Translations under genes and position numbers: made by a program
Part shown: piece by piece, positions 1-4,395 of the stretch
How the letters are laid out: every line of letters starts with the position of its first letter
Position numbering within the stretch: position 1 is the stretch's first letter
From: Desulfuromonadaceae bacterium UBA5613
GTDB taxonomy: Bacteria > Desulfobacterota > Desulfuromonadia > Desulfuromonadales > UBA2197
Assembly: GCA_002424625.1 (NCBI GenBank)
Contig: DIKR01000015.1
Coordinates: 1-9,104 of the forward strand
Length of the DNA: 9,104 nt
Direction of reading: 5' to 3'
The notes under the pieces: generated by a model
Databases searched by the model: none
Seen by the model: the letters and a program-made list of their open reading frames with translations, nothing else
What the model was told of the DNA's origin: nothing

Positions 1-150
1 CCGGCGAGACGGTCACCGTCAGACGTAAGGCGGGGAAGTAGCCGCCTTCGCATCATTCGCCAGGCCAACTTCGACCAAAACGGACTCGGACTGCGACGAG
101 TTGGAATGATTTCGCCTGACCCGCGAGCAGAAAGGTGCAACAGTCGGGGT
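1..150. other. Left edge with no recognisable gene
   Basis: No gene can be supported here. On the plus strand, third frame, twelve codons (GETVTVRRKAGK) run from the window edge to a TAG at 39-41. They could be the end of a gene starting outside the window, but they are too short to identify. The remainder to 150 shows no ORF with a start and ribosome binding site on either strand. The plus first frame stays open but has no start codon and no recognisable sequence. Confidence 0.3.
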
Positions 151-188
151 CAGCATGGCCGATTTCCATTAGGAAATCGGCCATGCTG
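151..188. repeat. Perfect 17-bp inverted repeat, hairpin-forming
   Basis: CAGCATGGCCGATTTCC (151-167) is followed by the four bases ATTA and then its exact reverse complement (172-188). The transcript of either strand could form a 17-bp stem with a tetraloop. It lies about 70 bases beyond the end of the minus-strand selenoprotein cluster. No T-tract directly follows on the minus strand, and only a short TTTCTGG follows on the plus strand, so it is not a classical intrinsic terminator. It could be a transcript-end stabiliser, an intergenic repeat of the REP kind, or a remnant of a transposon end. The symmetry is certain; the role is unknown. Confidence 0.9.
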
Positions 189-215
189 TTTCTGGCTCAA
201 GTCCTGAAAATCGTC

Positions 216-241
216 AAAAAGAAGCAGGCTTCAACTGAAGC
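216..241 (-). terminator. Weak candidate terminator after the selenoprotein gene
   Basis: Read on the minus strand, GCTTC-AGTT-GAAGC (241-228) forms a short 5-bp stem with a tetraloop. It is followed, after CTGCTTC, by five Ts (220-216). The stem is short and the T-tract is not immediately adjacent, so termination would be weak. Its place 16 bases after the last stop codon is the main reason to list it. The stronger 17-bp hairpin further on may finish the job. Confidence 0.3.
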
Positions 242-256
242 AACCATTCACACGCC

Positions 257-559
257 TCACGTTTTCCCTGGAGGCGGCTCGGGCGCATAATTGCTTAGTG
301 GTAGCTCTTTGACCTTGCCGTCGAACAGAGCACGAGTCTTGAACGCATTGACGGTCATGGCAATGGCCACCACCTCTTGCATTTCCTCGATTGATGCCCC
401 CGCTTGCCCCGCAACTGCGAGGCCGAAATCCGTTCAGGGGTCGCACCCGACAGCAAGTGCTGCACCCAGGGCAACCAGTTGCTTGGTCTTTTGGTCGAGG
501 ACACCGGGAGCCAAAGAGGCATCCATGAAATCCTGAAACCTATTCAGGGGGGCAGACAT
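257..559 (-). CDS. AhpD-like/carboxymuconolactone decarboxylase-family selenoprotein (TGA at 434-436 read as Sec)
   Basis: This is a 100-residue protein if the in-frame TGA at 434-436 is decoded as selenocysteine (residue 42). It starts at ATG 559, with a strong AAGGAG six bases upstream. The segment before the TGA (KTKQLVALGAALAVGCDP) is the typical N-terminal helix of the CMD/AhpD family leading into the CxxC redox motif. The segment after it (GASIEEMQEVVAIAMTVNAF) is the typical second helix, in the same frame, ending at TGA 257-259. The active centre would be C39-D-P-U42, a CxxU version of the family's CxxC. The usual His four residues after the second Cys is Gly here. Small family members are thiol peroxidases or redox proteins; the substrate cannot be read from sequence. 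A hairpin resembling a bacterial SECIS follows the TGA directly. The upstream methyltransferase frame enters this gene without a stop, so a fusion product is also possible. A pipeline using standard stops would truncate or miss this gene. The alternative is a recent nonsense mutation, which the hairpin and preserved frame make less likely. Confidence 0.8.
406..436 (-). promoter_or_regulatory. Bacterial SECIS-like element at the in-frame UGA
   Basis: On the minus strand the UGA (436-434) is followed by 10 bases and then a 7-bp stem, GCCUCGC/GCGGGGC (423-417 pairing with 412-406, one G-U pair), closed by the loop AGUU. Counting only the inner six pairs, the stem begins 11 bases after the UGA. 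That is the spacing known for the upper SECIS stem of E. coli fdhF, and the loop carries a GU dinucleotide as bound by SelB. The stem and loop are seen directly; SelB binding is inferred. The selenocysteine machinery (SelA, SelB, SelC) is not in this window. Confidence 0.7.
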
Positions 560-1261
560 CGTGTTCTCCTTGCAAGGGTTATCCTGCGAAGCTTCTGAAA
601 CGGCCCTTTTTCTCATGGTGACGCAATACAGATCGCGGGGAAGGCTCCCTTCCTTCAGGCGGTCGATCACCGAAAGGTCATAGCCCTTGGCCAGTTTTTT
701 GATCTTCTCCTCAGTGAAGAAATGGACGACGAAGCCGCCAATTTTGTAGATATCCTCGCCTAGCTGTATGCCGGTGCGGTAATGCTTGTCCAGGTCGCTG
801 CGTACTGAATAGACCGCAAGCCCACCAGGTCTAAGCACCCTCAGGATTTCCCCGAGGAGGAAAGCTATCTCGGCAGTCGAAAGCTCCATGCACAGCAGCA
901 TGTGGGAGTAGCACGCATCGAAACCGCAATCAGGGAAAGGGAGCGGCTGCCTGACGTCGTGAGATTGGGCGATGACCAACGCCGACAGCCTGTCTGCCGC
1001 GGCTCTTTTGCGAATTTCAGCGACGGCGGCTTCCGCGTAATCCAGAGCTGTCACCCTTAGGCCGCTTCGGGCAAACAGGAAGGTATCCCGGCCTTGCCCG
1101 CAGCCCAGTTCCAGCACGGAGTGCACGTCCTCCCGCCGGAACAGGTCAAGTGACTTTTTCGCAAAATCACTTGGTTCTTCTCCGAAGAAGGCCGCCTTCT
1201 GGGAGAAGACCGCTTCCCAGTGAGTCTTCTGCTCCGGGTTGGATTTGTGTTCGGACGTCAT
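434..1261 (-). CDS. Class I SAM-dependent methyltransferase, reading in frame into the selenoprotein
   Basis: About the first 215 residues form a Rossmann-fold methyltransferase. Motif I is VLELGCGQGRDTF (about residues 49-61), followed by the acidic LDYAEAAVAEI that would bind the SAM ribose, then FPDCGFDACYSHMLL and the post-motif LRVLRPGGLAVYSV. It is probably a soluble cytoplasmic enzyme; its substrate is not evident. The start is ATG 1261, overlapping the stop of the upstream GtrA-like gene (ATGA) with GAGG about ten bases upstream, which suggests translational coupling. There is no stop codon at the end of the domain: after a linker (AVSEASQDNPCKENT) the frame enters the CMD-like protein at its own ATG 559 and reaches TGA at 434-436. 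If that TGA is read as Sec, the full product is a 334-residue fusion (257-1261) with Sec at position 276. Whether the cell makes the fusion, the separate CMD protein, or both cannot be decided here. Confidence 0.85.
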   Translation of the reverse strand: MTSEHKSNPEQKTHWEAVFSQKAAFFGEEPSDFAKKSLDLFRREDVHSVLELGCGQGRDTFLFARSGLRVTALDYAEAAVAEIRKRAAADRLSALVIAQSHDVRQPLPFPDCGFDACYSHMLLCMELSTAEIAFLLGEILRVLRPGGLAVYSVRSDLDKHYRTGIQLGEDIYKIGGFVVHFFTEEKIKKLAKGYDLSVIDRLKEGSLPRDLYCVTMRKRAVSEASQDNPCKENTMSAPLNRFQDFMDASLAPGVLDQKTKQLVALGAALAVGCDP

Positions 1262-1494
1262 GCGTCAGTTCCCTCGATACCAAACAGTTTACATCGAGAG
1301 ACGAAGAAGTCACCTCGTTGACAGATCGAGTATATGATGGCTGCGCCGGCCAAAGCGCCACAAGACGATGCCCGGATAGGTCTGAACGCCGCCAGATAAA
1401 CAACGATCAGGGTCAGCGAATAATGAACCGTGGCCCCCAAAATACTGACACCGAGGTGTTTTAATAACTGTGCGGGAAAGGAAGAAATAATCAT
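1258..1494 (-). CDS. Half-length GtrA-like membrane protein
   Basis: A 78-residue hydrophobic protein. Residues about 10-35 (LGVSILGATVHYSLTLIVVY) and 44-60 (CGALAGAAIIYSI) look like two membrane helices. The order (hydrophobic helix with VHY, short loop, second helix ending in a Y-S-I-x-x-R-x-x-F-F-like segment) recalls the first half of GtrA proteins, which normally have four helices in about 120-140 residues and act in moving or anchoring polyprenyl-linked sugars. The second pair of helices is absent, since the frame stops where the next methyltransferase begins (ATGA overlap at 1258-1261). It follows the upstream methyltransferase stop by 12 bases, so all belong to one transcript. It could be a truncated remnant or a genuinely small two-helix protein. 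The family call is moderate because it rests on pattern only. Confidence 0.5.
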   Translation of the reverse strand: MIISSFPAQLLKHLGVSILGATVHYSLTLIVVYLAAFRPIRASSCGALAGAAIIYSICQRGDFFVSRCKLFGIEGTDA

Positions 1495-1506
1495 GGCGCC
1501 CGCAGG

Positions 1507-2295
1507 TCAAGATGTCAGGGACACGCATTCCCGCAGATTTGCCATCTCGAAGTTTGTCGGGCAGTTCGCCAGGTCCGGCTTGCGTGCTCGGAGGTAATAC
1601 TCGCTTCCCAGAGAAGGGAACAGCCCGCCCCACAGGTTGTTGAGCCGTAGCCACCAGCTGAAATTCTCCAGGGGCGAACCGGAACAGCGTGCCAGGAAAG
1701 CCCCAGTTGAAAAATCGAGACCAAGGCCGGCAGTTGCGACCGACTCCCGCCAGCGCATCGGCCAGAACGAGTTGATATGGCGGCCGGGTTTTCTCAGGCC
1801 GGCCTGCAATTGACGTTTGAACAGTTTCTCCCTGGTCTGAGCGATCCACTTGGGAGCAATCGGGCTGCCGGCGAGCAGCACCCCGCCAGGGCGAAGAATG
1901 CGGGCAATCTCCGCCAGAGTATGTACCGGACGCGGCAGATGCTCGATGACGTGCAGAAAAATCACCGCGTCTACAGATTGGTCTGCCTGCGGCAACGGTT
2001 GATCGAAATCGCAGTCATGCATTGTGGTGTAGCCGGCGGCCTCCAGATTGCTAGTATTGACCCGCCAGTCGAGACCGGTCCATCGGCCGTCGATGCCGTT
2101 GCCAGCAAAATGTCTCATGATGCCCTTGCCGCAGCCCATATCCACGATCTCCAGAGGCCGGCCAATTCTCTCGCGCTCCTCCACAAGCGCGCAGAAAACC
2201 CACCAGTACCTTATGGCGCGTAACGGATAGTTTTTCTGGATTGCCACGGAGTTGAACAGGTGCCGGGAGCGAACTTCGGCATTCCTTGTTTTCAA
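1507..2295 (-). CDS. Class I SAM-dependent methyltransferase (methyltransferase type 11-like)
   Basis: A protein of about 262 residues with a clear SAM-binding core: motif I IVDMGCGKGIMRHFA (about residues 49-63), LDWR as the acidic strand, DQSVDAVIFLHVIEHLPRP (about 106-124), and IARILRPGGVLLAGSP. Such proteins often methylate lipids, quinones or sugars, and the GtrA-like gene 12 bases downstream would suit cell-surface sugar or polyprenol chemistry; both are inference. The only standard start near the expected N-terminus is TTG 2295, and it has no convincing ribosome binding site. The frame remains open upstream for about 40 codons into the neighbouring gene debris, with hydrophobic sequence (LTNIVNLPFLRYSAAI) that could be the true N-terminus, so the native start may have been lost by rearrangement near 2350. 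The C-terminus has no recognised extra domain. It is the first gene of the leftward cluster. Confidence 0.82.
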   Translation of the reverse strand: MKTRNAEVRSRHLFNSVAIQKNYPLRAIRYWWVFCALVEERERIGRPLEIVDMGCGKGIMRHFAGNGIDGRWTGLDWRVNTSNLEAAGYTTMHDCDFDQPLPQADQSVDAVIFLHVIEHLPRPVHTLAEIARILRPGGVLLAGSPIAPKWIAQTREKLFKRQLQAGLRKPGRHINSFWPMRWRESVATAGLGLDFSTGAFLARCSGSPLENFSWWLRLNNLWGGLFPSLGSEYYLRARKPDLANCPTNFEMANLRECVSLTS

Positions 2296-2365
2296 AATGG
2301 CTGCGGAATAGCGCAGAAAAGGAAGATTGACGATATTGGTCAGACTACTTAGTCTCGAGAATTCA

Positions 2366-2644
2366 TTAACAGTGCCAAAAACGGCTCTCCTCTTTCTTTG
2401 ATTTGTGAATGGTCTTCATGAAGAGCACGATATTTGCCTCTAGCGCTCGCGGGAAAAACCCAAGTGTCGCACGGTTCTGATCAACCTCCGGCGGGGGGAA
2501 CAAATTCTCCATGCCACCGCCACCCATACCACCGCCCATGCCTGCGTCCATCGCGGCGCGCCAGTGGTAGAAGAAAACGATGTCTTCCAAGGATTTGAAG
2601 TAACCATTGTGACCGTATGCTTTAACGAAATCATCAGAATGTCT
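2366..2644 (-). pseudogene. C-terminal fragment of a di-haem cytochrome c peroxidase/MauG-like protein
   Basis: The last 89 codons of a frame ending at TAA 2366-2368. The segment DFVKAYGHNGYFKSLEDIVF (about 2632-2573) closely follows the C-terminal haem-domain pattern of bacterial di-haem cytochrome c peroxidases, where the sequence continues as a FYNTR-like helix, then a PPPEV-like stretch and a final helix of the AIVAFLKTL type. Here these appear as FFYHWR, FPPPEV and ANIVLFMKTI. A Met/Gly-rich insert (MDAGMGGGMGGGGM) sits between. No CXXCH haem motif is present, because the rest of the gene is missing: the reading ends upstream where an out-of-frame transposase fragment begins. There is no start codon with a ribosome binding site, so this is a gene remnant. 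Full-length relatives are periplasmic peroxidases of 300 residues or more. Confidence 0.65.
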
Positions 2645-2796
2645 TGGTAACGCAGGAGATAGCGGCGGAAAGTGGGTTCACAGACACCGAGCATGTGCGC
2701 GGCCCCGGCTTGCGTGAGGCGGTTTTCAGTCCAAAGGGTCCGGGCGTTTTCAAAATTCATAGTCCGGAACTCCTGTCGTAGCTGCGTCCGTGTCAT
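2645..2796 (-). pseudogene. ISNCY-family transposase, N-terminal fragment
   Basis: About 50 residues starting at ATG 2796, with GGGAGG six bases upstream. The sequence LTQAGAAHMLGVCEPTFRRY with the following LLRYQ is the helix-turn-helix that opens ISNCY (IS1202-like) transposases, preceded by the usual MNFENARTLWTE segment. In intact relatives a DDE catalytic domain follows over roughly 300 more residues. Here, after RYQ, the frame passes into unrelated out-of-frame sequence (the cytochrome peroxidase fragment) and stays open only by chance to about 2440. No catalytic residues remain, so it is inactive. Confidence 0.7.
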
Positions 2797-2853
2797 GCCA
2801 GCCCTCCCGATACCACCATGAACCGGACAGTTGTTGTGCAACAGCACCGGACA
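2645..2853 (-). mobile_element. Truncated ISNCY-like insertion sequence, left end and start of transposase
   Basis: The segment holds the start of a transposase gene and what is probably the element's outer end. The outer part contains the 8-base direct repeat ACCGGACA on the plus strand (2822-2829 and 2846-2853), i.e. TGTCCGGT on the minus strand, which is a plausible terminal sequence. The inner side ends abruptly at a cytochrome peroxidase fragment near 2645. No matching second end was seen in the window, so the element is a relic that cannot move. The exact outer boundary is inferred. Confidence 0.55.
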
Positions 2854-2887
2854 TTCTATTTGCTCGCTACCGTTAGTTTTTTTTATG

Positions 2888-2918
2888 TTGACAATATTGC
2901 CTACCTAAAAGATATGAT
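2888..2918 (+). promoter_or_regulatory. Sigma70-like promoter of the pilus operon
   Basis: A perfect -35 box TTGACA (2888-2893) is followed by TATGAT (2913-2918) as a -10 box with 19 bases between them; an alternative -10, GATATG at 2911, gives 17. The surroundings are AT-rich. It lies about 60 bases upstream of the first pilin start and 35 bases outside the apparent insertion-sequence end, so it seems native to the operon. No operator was recognised. Confidence 0.6.
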
Positions 2919-2976
2919 TTATCCATGGAGGTTTACTAGAAGCTAGGTGTTTAATCGCCAGAGAGGAGAAACGTCC

Positions 2977-3474
2977 ATGAAAAAGATTCTCATCGGCATT
3001 TTGGGTGGGTTGCTGCTCACGACACCGGCCTACGCTGAGCAGGTAGAGGCATCCTTGTCACTCTCGGCTCAGGTTGGTGCGGCGTGTAGCGTTATGACTT
3101 CTCCTGTTGTTTTTCAAGATTATGATGGGACTCTAGCGGTCCAGGGTTCCGGGGCGATAGCGGTCTGGTGCCTGGCCGGGATGCCTTTCAACATTTCACT
3201 CGATGCAGGGCAGAATTTTAATCTAGGCGCTTATGGAGATCGTACCTTGACCAATGGCGAAGGTGTGTATCTTGATTATGTTTTGGTAAAACCAAATACG
3301 AATAACCCTTGGGGAGATGCCGACTTCGCAAACACCTATCCGTTCTCTTCTCTTGCCGATATTGGCTCCGGATCTCAAGCCAGCTATCCAGTGGATGCGA
3401 CTCTCTTGCCATCCACGGGTTCTGTTGCTCCTGGGCTATATACTGATACCGTCAATGTCACGGTACATTTTTAA
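2977..3474 (+). CDS. Spore coat U-domain pilin, probable shaft subunit of an archaic chaperone-usher pilus
   Basis: A 165-residue secreted protein. ATG 2977 is chosen over an upstream in-frame start because GAGGAG lies about seven bases before it and a standard signal peptide follows (MKKILIGILGGLLLTTPAYA, cleavage before EQVEA). The mature N-terminus ASLSLSAQV alternates hydrophobic and polar residues, as expected of a donor strand that completes the next subunit's fold. Then comes the SCPU/CsuA-type fold: C37 and C65 probably form its disulphide, followed by AVWCLAGMPFNISLDAG, R-T-L, LDYVLVKPNTNNPWGD and the terminal GLYTDTVNVTVHF strand. It should be handed to the chaperone and polymerised through the usher encoded downstream. 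It is the first gene of the operon and is followed by an attenuator, which suits the most abundant subunit. An uncharacterised SCPU protein outside a pilus is unlikely given the neighbours. Confidence 0.88.
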   Translation: MKKILIGILGGLLLTTPAYAEQVEASLSLSAQVGAACSVMTSPVVFQDYDGTLAVQGSGAIAVWCLAGMPFNISLDAGQNFNLGAYGDRTLTNGEGVYLDYVLVKPNTNNPWGDADFANTYPFSSLADIGSGSQASYPVDATLLPSTGSVAPGLYTDTVNVTVHF

Positions 3475-3527
3475 GGTATCTTTATAGTCAAAAGAACCAA
3501 TGGGAAAATTATTCAAGCGTGATTACG

Positions 3528-3561
3528 GCGCAGGCATCGGTTAGGTGCCTGCGCTTTTTTT
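3528..3561 (+). terminator. Intrinsic terminator/attenuator between pilin and chaperone
   Basis: GCGCAGGCA (3528-3536) and its exact reverse complement TGCCTGCGC (3546-3554) form a 9-bp GC-rich stem with a 9-base loop, followed at once by seven Ts (3555-3561). This is a canonical Rho-independent terminator, lying 53 bases after the pilin stop and just before the chaperone's ribosome binding site. Partial readthrough would lower chaperone, usher and tip expression relative to pilin. Confidence 0.85.
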
Positions 3562-3578
3562 CTCGACAAGGAGGTTCA

Positions 3579-4385
3579 ATGCGACGATTCTTCTGGGGCT
3601 GCTTTGCACTCACCTTGCCGTTTGTCATGCCTGGATTGGCCGATGCCGGCAATTTCAAAGTGACGCCAACTTCCCTGTCACTCGATGGCAGCAGCAAGAC
3701 CTCTATTCTTAAACTGACCAATGTCGGGACAGAAGATGTTACCGTACAGATTGAAGCGAAGGAGTGGCTCGCGAGAGGTACGGCTGAAGACCTTTATATG
3801 CCAACCAGGGATCTGATCTTCTTCCCAAAAATTGTGACCCTGCCCAAGGGTGAGCAGGCACTGGTCAGGGTTGGTTACCAACAAGCACAAGAAACTCAGG
3901 AAAGGGCTTTCCGTCTTTTTATACAGGAACTCCCCGTGATCAAGCCGGGGGAGATGGCCCTGAAGATGACGCTGACACTCTCGCTGCCGGTTTTCATCGC
4001 TCCGCTGCCCAAAGTGGTAGATTGGGAGCTGGCCGGCGCCCATATCGAGGGGGAGTTGGTTCAGGTGAAGGTCAAGAACACCGGGAATGTTCATCTGGTC
4101 AACGAGAGGGTCCATCTAGCAGCCACGGATAGCCAAGGCCTGTTGGTCTACGAGAAGAGCCTAAGTGGCTGGTACGTGCTGGCTGGTGCAACACGAAGCT
4201 ATTCCGTGGATTTACCAAAGGATCCGTGCCTGCAAGCGAAAGAGATCATCCTGGAGGTCACTGCAGGCAAAGGCAAGAAGAGCGTGTCCTTACCAGTGGA
4301 TCCCAAAATGTGCGTGGGTCAGCCTGCGAGTGATGAGACTGAGGGGAAAGGTGTCTCCCGAAAACCCACAGTCAGGGCTGAATAA
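3579..4385 (+). CDS. Periplasmic pilus chaperone (PapD-like, archaic type)
   Basis: A 268-residue protein from ATG 3579, preceded by AAGGAGG four bases upstream; the longer frame from 3519 would run through the terminator and lacks such a site. The signal peptide is MRRFFWGCFALTLPFVMPGL plus ADA, giving a mature start at GNFKVTPTSL. Two immunoglobulin-like domains follow. The first includes SKTSILKLTNVG, LPKGEQALVRVGYQ and RAFRLFIQELP, matching the family's strands that bind the subunit C-terminus and supply the missing strand. The second begins at about residue 150 with VDWELAGAHIEGELVQVKVK and then the N-T-G-N-V-H motif common in archaic chaperones. Two Cys near the end (DPCLQ, KMCVG) may form a disulphide. 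The charged C-terminal tail after about residue 245 is longer than needed. Its job is to fold the two SCPU subunits and deliver them to the usher, whose gene begins 10 bases after its stop. Confidence 0.9.
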   Translation: MRRFFWGCFALTLPFVMPGLADAGNFKVTPTSLSLDGSSKTSILKLTNVGTEDVTVQIEAKEWLARGTAEDLYMPTRDLIFFPKIVTLPKGEQALVRVGYQQAQETQERAFRLFIQELPVIKPGEMALKMTLTLSLPVFIAPLPKVVDWELAGAHIEGELVQVKVKNTGNVHLVNERVHLAATDSQGLLVYEKSLSGWYVLAGATRSYSVDLPKDPCLQAKEIILEVTAGKGKKSVSLPVDPKMCVGQPASDETEGKGVSRKPTVRAE

Positions 4386-4395
4386 ATTCTTTCAT

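Noticed and set aside
434..436. TGA as an ordinary stop of the methyltransferase gene
   Set aside because: The 58 codons after it continue the CMD family in frame and a SECIS-like hairpin follows, so recoding explains the sequence better.
1310..1849. Minus-strand ORF of 179 codons
   Set aside because: It is the shifted frame of the first methyltransferase and GtrA-like genes, with sequence that resembles no protein.
1777..2223. Plus-strand ORF of 148 codons
   Set aside because: It is antisense to the well-supported methyltransferase and shows no motif of its own.
2440..2643. Continuation of the transposase frame to 2440
   Set aside because: The sequence after RYQ is the antiphase reading of the cytochrome peroxidase fragment and has no transposase resemblance.
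4165..4395. Longer N-terminus for the usher
   Set aside because: The frame is open from 4165 but overlaps the chaperone gene in another frame and has no signal peptide there; a normal signal peptide appears only after 4396.
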